Positions 37,967 through 45,752 of a stretch of 64,000 nucleotides of DNA are shown in pieces. Within the stretch, counting starts at the first letter, position 1. Each line of letters starts with the position of its first letter. The stretch is from Paenibacillus sp. BSR1-1 (GTDB taxonomy: Bacteria > Bacillota > Bacilli > Bacillales > Cytobacillaceae), in NCBI RefSeq assembly GCF_030403775.1, contig NZ_JAQMWQ010000025.1:1-64000 (forward strand). Reading direction: 5' to 3'. Below the pieces are notes generated by a model. It was not told where the DNA came from and did not search any database. It saw only the letters and a list, made by a program, of their open reading frames with translations. Position numbers and translations under genes: made by a program.

Positions 37967-38764
37967 CTATTCTTTTAGTCTTGGTTTAGCTGGATCACAG
38001 TTTGGCATTTCTGTGTTGGTTGATTCTGCTAATTTCATGAGGTAATAACATTCCTCACGGGACATATGGTCTGCCATTAATGGTGAGAACGTACCAAGAG
38101 CTTGAGCACTTAGTTCTAATTCTTCAATTTCATGGAGGAAATTTTGAAATAATTTAATTTCCAGGACGGCATCTGAATTCATTTTATCCAAGGCTGGAAA
38201 TGTGGTGATGTTCGTCCTTAAATAGCCTGCCAATTCAACTGCTTTTAAATAAAAATCTTCAAAATGCTTAGTATACAAATTACTTTTATCTTTCAGCCTT
38301 TTTTCCACTCCGTCTAAATTGGATGAAATCGCTCCTGCATGCCCGGCAGCATCCAATAACCAAACAAGATGATGATGAAGCTCATGATAAACTGGGGGAA
38401 GCTTGCCTGTTTTTAAGTGTGATAGAATCCGTAAATATTCTTCTAATTCATTGACCATATGGTTAAGAAACGTTGGTGAAAGATGGATTTTTATCCTCCC
38501 GATTAAATGCCTTTTAATTAAACTAAATTTAAATTCACGGAGTTTTAGGACTTCTGTTTCAGCATTAGCCGTTAATTGTACTACTTCTGCTGTTTTCGCC
38601 TGCCCAAGAAGCATATCAAAAGTTTGAATAAAGGCTTCCGCTTTTTCGATTTCCTCTTTTTCTACGGGTGCTAAAGCCTCTAAAATAAACCGGGAATGAT
38701 CCCCTAATATTTGGAGCCAGAATCGATGTTCAAATCTTGCTGTTTTCTCAAAATCATCATTCAT
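37967..38764 (-). CDS. DUF2935 family protein
   Basis: 265-aa all-helical protein with two similar halves. FEHRFWLQILGDHSRFI near the N-terminus and KLFQNFLHEIEELELSAQAL with ADHMSREECYYL in the second half give the His/Glu pattern of the DUF2935 four-helix metal-binding proteins of Bacillales and clostridia. Function unknown; ferritin-like or spore-related roles have been guessed. ATG with GGGGG upstream. Single gene. Confidence 0.8.
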   Translation of the reverse strand: MNDDFEKTARFEHRFWLQILGDHSRFILEALAPVEKEEIEKAEAFIQTFDMLLGQAKTAEVVQLTANAETEVLKLREFKFSLIKRHLIGRIKIHLSPTFLNHMVNELEEYLRILSHLKTGKLPPVYHELHHHLVWLLDAAGHAGAISSNLDGVEKRLKDKSNLYTKHFEDFYLKAVELAGYLRTNITTFPALDKMNSDAVLEIKLFQNFLHEIEELELSAQALGTFSPLMADHMSREECYYLMKLAESTNTEMPNCDPAKPRLKE

Positions 38765-38832
38765 GCTAATGCCCCCTCAGGTAAAAATACACATACCAAT
38801 CTGATGTTATTCCGGGTGGTTACAATTTATGA

Positions 38833-38867
38833 TAAAAAAATATGCCGGCAAACAAAGTTTACCGGCC
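38833..38867 (-). terminator. Intrinsic terminator of fruRKA
   Basis: Minus-strand GCCGGTAAAC / GTTTGCCGGC stem followed by ATATTTTTTT. Confidence 0.8.
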
Positions 38868-38878
38868 TTTTTCTAAAA

Positions 38879-40741
38879 TTATTTCACGGGTTTCTTAAGG
38901 AAACCGATTAAAAGCGCTGATACGACCGAGCCAATTAAAATGGCCATGGCATATAGTAATGCCCCATTCTCTACTAATGGGACAACGAATATCCCGCCAT
39001 GAGGAGCACGCAGTCCGATTCCAAATGCCATTGATAACGCTCCTGCAATGGCCGAACCTGCCATAACGGAAGGAATAACGCGCAGCGGATCTGCTGCAGC
39101 AAATGGAATTGCTCCCTCTGTAATGAAGGATAAGCCCATAACATAACAAGCCTTACCTGCATCTTTATCTTGATCGTTAAATTTATTTTTAAAAATTGTT
39201 GTTGCGATTGCGATTGCGAGCGGCGGCACCATTCCTGCTGCCATAATTGCCGCCATTGGCTCATAAACCCCACTTGCCAATAAACCTGTTCCAAAAACAT
39301 ACGCGGCTTTATTTACCGGGCCACCCATGTCAAAAGACATCATCAAACCAAGAACAATACCTAACAATACAGCATTACCTGTTCCAAGACTAGTTAACAA
39401 ATCGGCAATTTCCTTGTTAATCCAAGCCACTGGATTATTAACGACATAGTGCATCAAAAACCCAGTAATCGCAATGCCTAACAAAGGATAAATCAAAATA
39501 CTTTTAATTCCCTCAAGTGAACGTGGAAGGCCTGCAAATACTCTCTTTAAAAGAAGTACAATGTATCCTGCAAGGAAACCGGCAACCAAACCGCCAAGGA
39601 AGCCTGCTCCTCCATGAGCTGCCATCATACCGCCCACCATACCAGGAGCGAAACCTGGTCGATCGGCAATACTTAGGGCGATAAACCCTGCAAGAACAGG
39701 GACGATAAGTGCAAATGCATTATCACCGCCAATTGCCTTGATTACTGCCGCAATTGGATTGTAGGATGGGTCATCTGGATTAGCGGAATTATAACCAAAC
39801 ATAAAGCTGATGGCAATTAAAATACCACCGCCGACAACAAACGGAAGCATGTTGGAGACACCGTTCATTAAATGCTTGTAAAAGCCTGATCGTGGAGCTT
39901 TTTGTTCAGATGATTTTTCACTTTGGCCGCCATTTCCATTATAAATGGGAGCATCCTGTTTTACTGCACGGTTTATTAATTGTTCCGGACGGCGAATTCC
40001 CTCAGCAACGGCAACTTGAATCACATGTTTGCCTTTGAATCTTTCCATTTCCACATTGATATCAGCAGCAATAATGACAGCTGCAGCATTTTCAATTTCA
40101 TCCTTCGTTAGAACATTTTTAGCGCCGCCTGAACCATTTGTTTCAACCTTAATGTCTACTCCCAATTCAGCAGCCTTTGCTTTTAAGGAATCTGCTGCCA
40201 TATAGGTGTGCGCAATTCCAGTTGGGCAGCCTGTTACAGCAACGATTAAATCCTTCTTATTGGAAATAACCGTTTCCTGTTTATCTTCTTTATCAAATCG
40301 GTTAATCGTATCGATAACTTCCTCCGCTGAGGTTGCTTTTAAAAGCTCGTACCGTACTTCAGCTTTCATTAACATACCAGAAAGGCGGGCCAATGCTTCC
40401 AAGTGTGTATTATTCGCACCTTCAGGGGCGGCAATCATGAAAAATAGATGTGCTGGTTTCCCATCTAAGGATTCATAATTTACACCAGTAGCAGATTTAC
40501 CAAATACTATAGCAGCTTCATTAACCGCTTTTGTTTTCGCATGAGGAATGGCAATGCCATCACCAATTCCTGTAGTGCTTTGCCCCTCACGCTTTAAAAT
40601 AGCTTCTTTAAATTCTGCTTGATCGTTGATTTTTCCAGCATTAAATAAGACTGAAACAAGTTGATCAATTGTCTTTTCTTTTTGATTGCCTTCAATATTT
40701 AATAGAATGGTATCCTGGGATAACAATTCAGTAATTTTCAT
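38879..40741 (-). CDS. fruA: PTS fructose-specific EIIABC
   Basis: 620-aa transporter with domains in order IIA (phospho-His67 in GIAIPHAKT), IIB (phospho-Cys172 in VTGCPTGIAHTYMAAD) and IIC (about 290-620, eight to ten membrane segments). Imports fructose as fructose-1-phosphate. Last gene of fruRKA, 13 nt behind fruK. Confidence 0.96.
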   Translation of the reverse strand: MKITELLSQDTILLNIEGNQKEKTIDQLVSVLFNAGKINDQAEFKEAILKREGQSTTGIGDGIAIPHAKTKAVNEAAIVFGKSATGVNYESLDGKPAHLFFMIAAPEGANNTHLEALARLSGMLMKAEVRYELLKATSAEEVIDTINRFDKEDKQETVISNKKDLIVAVTGCPTGIAHTYMAADSLKAKAAELGVDIKVETNGSGGAKNVLTKDEIENAAAVIIAADINVEMERFKGKHVIQVAVAEGIRRPEQLINRAVKQDAPIYNGNGGQSEKSSEQKAPRSGFYKHLMNGVSNMLPFVVGGGILIAISFMFGYNSANPDDPSYNPIAAVIKAIGGDNAFALIVPVLAGFIALSIADRPGFAPGMVGGMMAAHGGAGFLGGLVAGFLAGYIVLLLKRVFAGLPRSLEGIKSILIYPLLGIAITGFLMHYVVNNPVAWINKEIADLLTSLGTGNAVLLGIVLGLMMSFDMGGPVNKAAYVFGTGLLASGVYEPMAAIMAAGMVPPLAIAIATTIFKNKFNDQDKDAGKACYVMGLSFITEGAIPFAAADPLRVIPSVMAGSAIAGALSMAFGIGLRAPHGGIFVVPLVENGALLYAMAILIGSVVSALLIGFLKKPVK

Positions 40742-40754
40742 CGTTTTCTCTCCC

Positions 40755-41669
40755 TTAGAGAATTTCTTTTATATGCACCTGTGTAAGGAGCTCTTCTACT
40801 TTTTCTTTAGTACATAATCCGAGTGAAAATGCCGTTGCGCTTCCTGATGCAACACTGTATCGAAATGCTTCTTTGAGGTCAGCCGTTCTCTCGTATGCTG
40901 CGAGGAATCCTGCCACCATCGAGTCACCTGCTCCAACTGAATTTTTAACCTCTCCTTTAGGCACTTCAGCCAAATAGGCAATGTTCTCACTAATCAATAC
41001 AGCACCCTTATCTGCAAGTGATACAATTACATTTTGGGCACCCATTTCAGCAAGTTTTTTCCCATATGGGATAACTTCCTCCGCAAATGTAAAAGCAGTA
41101 TCGAAAAGTTCTCCAAGTTCGTGATGATTTGGTTTGATTAAAAACGGTTTATAAGGAAGAACTTTTTTTAGCAGGTCTCCTTCTGCATCGACAACAAATT
41201 GCGCTCCTGTTTCCCTACAAATCTTCACTAGCTCTTCATATGTGGTTTTAGGTAAAGAGGAAGGAATACTTCCTGCCAACACTAATAAGTCCGATGAACC
41301 TAACTGGCGAATTTTATCCTTTAGCTGCTGAAAATCTAGGTCTGTAATGTTAGGCCCCTTGGCATTGATCTCAGATTCTTGGCCTGTTTTCAGCTTAATA
41401 TTGATCCGGGAATCTTCTGCCACCTTCACAAAATCTGTTTCAATATTTTCGTTATTTAGATATTGCTCGATATATGCTCCGGTAAAGCCGCCTAAAAAGC
41501 CAAACGCCTTACTCTTTGCTCCATATTGTTTTAAAACCCTGGAAACATTAATCCCTTTACCCCCTGGAAACTTTGCTTCACTTACCGTTCTATTTAATCC
41601 CCCCAGACTAAAGCTTTCCAATTGAACAATATAGTCAACAGATGGGTTTAACGTTAATGTGTAAATCAT
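40755..41669 (-). CDS. fruK: 1-phosphofructokinase
   Basis: 304-aa PfkB-family sugar kinase. TLNPSVDYIVQLE at the start, GGKGINVSRVLK and the catalytic GAGDSMVAGFLA are visible. Phosphorylates fructose-1-phosphate made by FruA. Overlaps fruR by 4 nt. Confidence 0.95.
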   Translation of the reverse strand: MIYTLTLNPSVDYIVQLESFSLGGLNRTVSEAKFPGGKGINVSRVLKQYGAKSKAFGFLGGFTGAYIEQYLNNENIETDFVKVAEDSRINIKLKTGQESEINAKGPNITDLDFQQLKDKIRQLGSSDLLVLAGSIPSSLPKTTYEELVKICRETGAQFVVDAEGDLLKKVLPYKPFLIKPNHHELGELFDTAFTFAEEVIPYGKKLAEMGAQNVIVSLADKGAVLISENIAYLAEVPKGEVKNSVGAGDSMVAGFLAAYERTADLKEAFRYSVASGSATAFSLGLCTKEKVEELLTQVHIKEIL

Positions 41670-42418
41670 GCAGTCACTACCTTTATGGATGTCTTATTTA
41701 CATACTGATTTATGGTTTCTTCCTCTAATTCATTAGTGATAATAGACGCTTCATGGATGTCAGCAATTTTCGCGAAAGATATTTCAGCAAACTTCGTATT
41801 ATCTGCTAAAACATATGTTTCTCTAGAAAGAGAAATAGCCTTCTGCTTTACCAATGCTTCCTCTTGATCCGGAGTTGTAAAGCCGAATTGAGGGTGAATG
41901 CCATTTACTCCTATAAAGCATTTGTCAAAACGATACAGGTCGAGACTGGCTAACGCTCCTCTTCCAATAAAAGCACTAGTATTCGGTTTAATTAGTCCAC
42001 CGACTAGATAGGTTGAAATATCTTTATTTAATAACGGTTTTAAATGCATTAAACCATTGGTCACTACCACAATATTTTTAAACGGTAAGAATTCAATCAT
42101 TTCAATTACCGTTGAACCTGCATCAAGGTAAATCGAATCTCCCTCCTCCACCAAGCTAGCCGCATACTTGGCAATTAGGTGCTTTTCGTGAAGGTTTTTG
42201 GAGGATTTCTCAATCATGCTTGGTTCTTGGAGTTTGCCCTGTAATCTGGAAGCCCCGCCATGAATTCTCTTTAAAAACTTTTGTTCCTCTAATTGTGATA
42301 AATCCCTTCGGATTGTTGATTCTGAAGTATTAGTAATGTCCATAATTTCCTGGATTTTCACGACACTTTTCTCTTTTAATAATTGGAGAATAATGCGATG
42401 CCGTTCTGGTGTTAACAT
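41666..42418 (-). CDS. fruR: DeoR-family repressor FruR
   Basis: 250 aa: winged-helix N-terminus (MLTPERHRIILQLLKEKSVV, ESTIRRDLSQLEEQ) and a sugar-phosphate-binding DeoRC domain. Controls the operon in response to fructose-1-phosphate. ATG 42418 has AGGTGGTGA upstream; the in-frame extension to 42481 contains the cre and no start signal. Confidence 0.92.
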   Translation of the reverse strand: MLTPERHRIILQLLKEKSVVKIQEIMDITNTSESTIRRDLSQLEEQKFLKRIHGGASRLQGKLQEPSMIEKSSKNLHEKHLIAKYAASLVEEGDSIYLDAGSTVIEMIEFLPFKNIVVVTNGLMHLKPLLNKDISTYLVGGLIKPNTSAFIGRGALASLDLYRFDKCFIGVNGIHPQFGFTTPDQEEALVKQKAISLSRETYVLADNTKFAEISFAKIADIHEASIITNELEEETINQYVNKTSIKVVTA

Positions 42419-42459
42419 ATTATCACCACCTGAAATTTCTTTTCCTGCTTTTATATTAC

Positions 42460-42473
42460 TGAAACCGATTGCA
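42460..42473. promoter_or_regulatory. Catabolite-responsive element (cre)
   Basis: TGAAACCGATTGCA matches the cre consensus TGWAANCGNTNWCA at all positions but one. It lies 42-55 bp upstream of the fruR start, downstream of the operator, where CcpA could block transcription when preferred sugars are present. Confidence 0.7.
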
Positions 42474-42488
42474 AAAATCAATCATTTT

Positions 42489-42525
42489 CTTTCAAAAATA
42501 ATCATCTTTTGATTGTTTTTGAAAG
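42489..42525. promoter_or_regulatory. Candidate FruR operator
   Basis: Perfect 10-bp inverted repeat CTTTCAAAAA / TTTTTGAAAG whose interior continues the dyad as AATCA / TGATT. The 37-bp site lies 70-107 bp upstream of fruR. DeoR-type FruR repressors bind such paired sites; assignment is by position. Confidence 0.6.
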
Positions 42526-42552
42526 TTTTTTGACAATTCGTCACGAAGATCA

Positions 42553-42581
42553 ATAAAAAAAGCACCAGTTATGTTGGTGCT
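42553..42581 (-). terminator. Minus-strand terminator upstream of fru promoter
   Basis: AGCACCA / TGGTGCT stem with seven T on the minus strand. No minus-strand gene lies just before it, so it probably insulates fru from antisense readthrough. Confidence 0.55.
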
Positions 42582-42688
42582 ACTAAATATTATTTCACCA
42601 AAATAAGATTTAACTAGGATAACTTCTCGGCTTTTCAATAAAAATGTGTATAATAATAAGGACTAATAAAAAATAAAGGATGATACCC

Positions 42689-42973
42689 TTGAACATTACT
42701 GGCCATACAGTAGAAAAACTAGAAGATCCATTCGGCTTATTATCTGGGGATCGCTACGAATTCTTCCTAGATTTAGATATTGATGAAGAAGATGAACTCT
42801 TTTCAGATAAAGGTGTGGGTTTAAAGGTCATTTTCGTTGAGGATCAAAATGAAGCAAAGCTTTCCACCTATCATTTTTTCGAAAAAGGAAGCGAAAAGGT
42901 GCTGGACTTTGCCCTTGAGGAAGATGAGGAAGATCTGGTTCTTAAATATTGTAAAGAAAATGCGATTGAATAA
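42689..42973 (+). CDS. DUF6509-like acidic protein
   Basis: 94 aa, MNITGHTVEKLEDPFGLLSG then DRYEFFLDLDIDEEDELFSD and a very acidic C-terminus. The VEKxxDPFGxLSGxRYEFxLDxxVDEEDELxS pattern recalls DUF6509 proteins of Bacillaceae; function unknown. TTG 42689 is preferred over ATG 42680 because AAAGGA lies 8-9 nt before it and next to the ATG. Confidence 0.6.
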   Translation: MNITGHTVEKLEDPFGLLSGDRYEFFLDLDIDEEDELFSDKGVGLKVIFVEDQNEAKLSTYHFFEKGSEKVLDFALEEDEEDLVLKYCKENAIE

Positions 42974-43006
42974 AAAAAGCAGGGTATCAATTTACCCTGC
43001 TTTAAA
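42972..43006. terminator. Bidirectional terminator
   Basis: AGCAGGGTA / TACCCTGCT stem; seven A upstream give a strong T-run on the minus strand. Confidence 0.7.
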
Positions 43007-43011
43007 TCTGT

Positions 43012-43215
43012 TTACATAAAATTCTTACTATGATTATGAATGACCTGAAGCTCTTTTGTTGTTTGCTTCATTTCACTTTTGCATATTGGACAACGGGGCA
43101 CTTCACTGCTTTTAAAATTGTCGCGAATCCAGCATTTACAATCCTCTGAACTACAAACCCAAATTTTTGTTTCCTCTAATTTGATTTCTTCGTCATTTCT
43201 TCTACCAAATGCCAC
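43012..43215 (-). CDS. YdjO-like cold-inducible zinc-ribbon protein
   Basis: 67 aa with two Cys pairs: CSSEDCKCWIRDNF and CPICKSEM, the layout of B. subtilis YdjO (ECxxEDCxGWMRxNF...CPLC). Probably binds zinc. GTG 43215 is 8 nt behind AAGGGG. It follows the csp gene on the same strand, with a terminator between. Confidence 0.7.
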   Translation of the reverse strand: MAFGRRNDEEIKLEETKIWVCSSEDCKCWIRDNFKSSEVPRCPICKSEMKQTTKELQVIHNHSKNFM

Positions 43216-43261
43216 AACTTTCACCCCTTGTTTTTAGTACATTAAAAAAGTGAATATAGAT

Positions 43262-43296
43262 AAAAAGGTGATGCCCTAACAGTGCATCACCCTTTT
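43262..43296 (-). terminator. Terminator of csp
   Basis: AAAAGGTGATGC / GCATCACCCTTTT stem with a 9-nt loop; T-run on both sides. Confidence 0.75.
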
Positions 43297-43307
43297 AATT
43301 AACAAAA

Positions 43308-43508
43308 TTAAGCTTTTTGAACGTTAGCAGCTTGTGGTCCACGAGCGCCTTCAACGATTTCAAAAGAAACTGCTTGGCCTTCTTCTAATGTTTTGAAGCC
43401 TTCAGTTTGAATAGCTGAGAAGTGAACGAATACGTCTTGACCGCCTTCAGCTTCAATGAAACCGAAACCTTTTTCTGCATTAAACCATTTTACTTTACCG
43501 TTTTTCAT
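43308..43508 (-). CDS. Cold-shock protein, CspB type
   Basis: 66-aa OB-fold protein. RNP1 KGFGFIE and RNP2 VFVHFSAIQ are intact; starts [14 protein letters not shown]. Acts as an RNA chaperone at low temperature and in stationary phase. ATG 43508 follows GTTGGGGGT. The mRNA has an unusually long leader (about 150 nt). Confidence 0.95.
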   Translation of the reverse strand: MKNGKVKWFNAEKGFGFIEAEGGQDVFVHFSAIQTEGFKTLEEGQAVSFEIVEGARGPQAANVQKA

Positions 43509-43668
43509 GGATATTACCCCCAACAATTTGTTCACTTTAAGTCAATTTTACATTTAAATAAAAAAGCCGCACTTGCACTTTTTGGGGCAATAGACATCAC
43601 CCACATCATTCGTGCAGTTACGACTACTTAATCCAATAAATATTTAACGAACATTAAAGCGTAATTTA

Positions 43669-43697
43669 ATATTATACCCAATCCTGTCTTTTGTCAA
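43669..43697 (-). promoter_or_regulatory. Promoter of csp, long 5' leader
   Basis: Minus-strand TTGACA (43697-43692), 17-bp spacer to TAATAT (overlapping a TATAAT at 15 bp). The transcript would start near 43662, leaving a ~150-nt untranslated region down to 43508, typical of csp mRNAs that change fold with temperature. Confidence 0.65.
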
Positions 43698-43703
43698 TCA
43701 AAA

Positions 43704-44666
43704 TTACCTTTTATTAAAATCACCTTTTAAAAATATTTCCATAAAGTTGACTGTGAATTTTTGAAAATCAGCATCCATTCCAATGTTATCTATGGATTCT
43801 GGCGGTTCTTTATCCGGTCGCGGACGAAAATCTGCGATACTTTTCCCCTTGGCCGTTCCGAACTCCTCTACTCTTACTCTTCTGGGAATATATTTGACCA
43901 GATCGGGTTCCGTTAAAGCCATTAAGGGGACAACATCATGAAGCGGAGCCCCTTTAATACCAGGGATATTTTTTTGATAGGCTTTATAATAATAATCAAA
44001 TGCTGGAACTATTAGCGGTCTAAATGGAGTGGGGCTATTTTCACCAAGAAACTGAATAACTTCAGGAGATATAAGGGCTTTATTGGTAATATTTAATGGA
44101 TGTAAATAAATATTATGTGCTTTTTCCATGACGGTATTAGAGGCAATGGGATCGACAAAAAAATTGGCTTCCGCCTCCGCTGAAATATTTCCAGGGACTA
44201 AAAAAGCTCCTCCCATAATATAAAAGGCTGATACATCCTTTAAAGCCTGGTTCCCATATAAAATAAACAATAATGCCAATTCTGTTAATCTTCCAACTGA
44301 TACAATAATAATATTGTTTTTATATTGAGCGACAATTTCAAGGATTTTATTAATATCATATACCTTAACATTTTGGATATTATCAGGAGGTTTAATCGGG
44401 CCCAATCCTTCCTGGCCATGAATCTCTGGATAATATCGCACTAATTCTCCGGATAATGGACCAGCAGCACCTGCAATAATAGGAATGTCCTCTCTTCCGC
44501 CAAGATTTAATAAATAAGCTGTATTTCTTATCGATTGCTCTTTTGGAGTATTTCCATAACCACTTACAATTCCTACAAGGTTTATTTTCGGATTTAGTAA
44601 GGCGTACATTATCGCAAAGGAATCATCGATTCCTGGATCGGCAAACATGAGTACATTATAGGTCAT
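43704..44666 (-). CDS. Inosine/uridine-preferring nucleoside hydrolase
   Basis: 320 aa. The N-terminal calcium-binding motif reads FADPGIDDSFAI (canonical DTDPGIDD), with a second Asp/His cluster in PLHDVVPLMAL and AEANFFVDPIAS. Hydrolyses ribonucleosides to base and ribose. ATG 44666 with GGGGGAGTG upstream. The first Asp of the usual D-T-D-P is replaced by Ala (A-D-P), the catalytic Asp is kept. Single gene. Confidence 0.85.
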   Translation of the reverse strand: MTYNVLMFADPGIDDSFAIMYALLNPKINLVGIVSGYGNTPKEQSIRNTAYLLNLGGREDIPIIAGAAGPLSGELVRYYPEIHGQEGLGPIKPPDNIQNVKVYDINKILEIVAQYKNNIIIVSVGRLTELALLFILYGNQALKDVSAFYIMGGAFLVPGNISAEAEANFFVDPIASNTVMEKAHNIYLHPLNITNKALISPEVIQFLGENSPTPFRPLIVPAFDYYYKAYQKNIPGIKGAPLHDVVPLMALTEPDLVKYIPRRVRVEEFGTAKGKSIADFRPRPDKEPPESIDNIGMDADFQKFTVNFMEIFLKGDFNKR

Positions 44667-44742
44667 TATCACTCCCCCGTTTTCAATGATATACGAATAC
44701 TAATAAAAAATATGCTGTCTATTTGTGTGCAAGAACGGAATG

Positions 44743-44772
44743 AAAAAAGCCGATTCGAAAAATTCGAATCGG
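44743..44772 (-). terminator. Intrinsic terminator of ku
   Basis: Minus-strand CCGATTCGAA / TTCGAATCGG stem followed by CTTTTTT. Confidence 0.8.
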
Positions 44773-44786
44773 ACACCTACTAAATC

Positions 44787-45623
44787 TTATGCTTGTTTCT
44801 TCATTTTTACTGTTGTTTTCTTTTTTGGGGCAGAAGTTTTATTTGGATTTGGCTTCGTTCGATCAATAGATGCCTGCAAAGCTGCCATTAAATCCGTTAC
44901 ATTGGAAGGAGCTTCCTTTGCTGCAGCTGTTACGGTCTCTTTTCCGTTCCGTTTTGATTCAATTAATTCCAACAATGCTGTTCGATATTCATCGGTGTAT
45001 TTTTCCGGTTCAAATTTGGAGGTCAATTGATCAATTAATAATATCGCCGTATCCAGTTCTTTTTTTGTTACCTTATCCTCTGCAGGTACATTGGGTACAT
45101 CCCCTGCTTTACGAACTTCATCTGGATAATGGATGGTCTCCATCACCAATGTGTTTTCATATACACGAATCACGGCCATCTGTTCTTTTGAACGAATTAT
45201 GATTTTGGCAAGACCCACTTTTTGTGATTCCTGAAGTGCTTTTCTCAGTAATGAATAGGCTTTACCTCCCCCTTCATTTGGGGACATATAATAGCTTCTG
45301 TCAAAGTAAATCGGGTCGATCTCTTCCATATTGACAAAATCAATTATTTCTACTGCTTTATCTTCGTTTTCTTTTCGCAGCTTGTCGAGGTCATCATTGT
45401 CAAGTACGACAAACTTTCCTTTTGTATATTCATATGCCTTCACAATATCCTCTGGTTTTACTTCCTCCTCACACACTGAACAAATCTTTTCATATTTAAT
45501 CGGTGCATGACATTTATTATGAAGGGTCCGAAGCTTAATATCTTTATCCTCTGTAGCCGTATGAAGCTTGATGGGAATATTGACAAGCCCAAAGCTGATA
45601 CTTCCCTTCCACATCGTATGCAT
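44787..45623 (-). CDS. ku: Non-homologous end-joining protein Ku
   Basis: 278-aa bacterial Ku. Starts MHTMWKGSISFGLVNIPIKL, with the CSVCEEEVKPEDIVKAYEY segment and a C-terminal Lys-rich tail (about 255-278) that in other Ku proteins binds DNA and LigD. Forms a ring dimer on DNA ends. Divergent from ligD with 129 bp between, as a two-gene repair locus. In B. subtilis the pair (ykoV, ykoU) is forespore-expressed; no clear SigG site was found here. Confidence 0.96.
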   Translation of the reverse strand: MHTMWKGSISFGLVNIPIKLHTATEDKDIKLRTLHNKCHAPIKYEKICSVCEEEVKPEDIVKAYEYTKGKFVVLDNDDLDKLRKENEDKAVEIIDFVNMEEIDPIYFDRSYYMSPNEGGGKAYSLLRKALQESQKVGLAKIIIRSKEQMAVIRVYENTLVMETIHYPDEVRKAGDVPNVPAEDKVTKKELDTAILLIDQLTSKFEPEKYTDEYRTALLELIESKRNGKETVTAAAKEAPSNVTDLMAALQASIDRTKPNPNKTSAPKKKTTVKMKKQA

Positions 45624-45752
45624 AACTTAATCTCCATTCTTTTTATTTTTATTGTTCGATTCCACAGGCTAAACATTCCTTAAAACAATTGGAAATGGAT
45701 GAAGTCAAAAAGTATATAGCAAACTAAAAAGAAAACGAAGGGAAACGTTCAG

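Noticed and set aside
45624-45752. SigG promoters for ku and ligD
   Set aside because: GAATG and CAATAAA-like blocks occur, but spacing is 19 bp and matches are poor.
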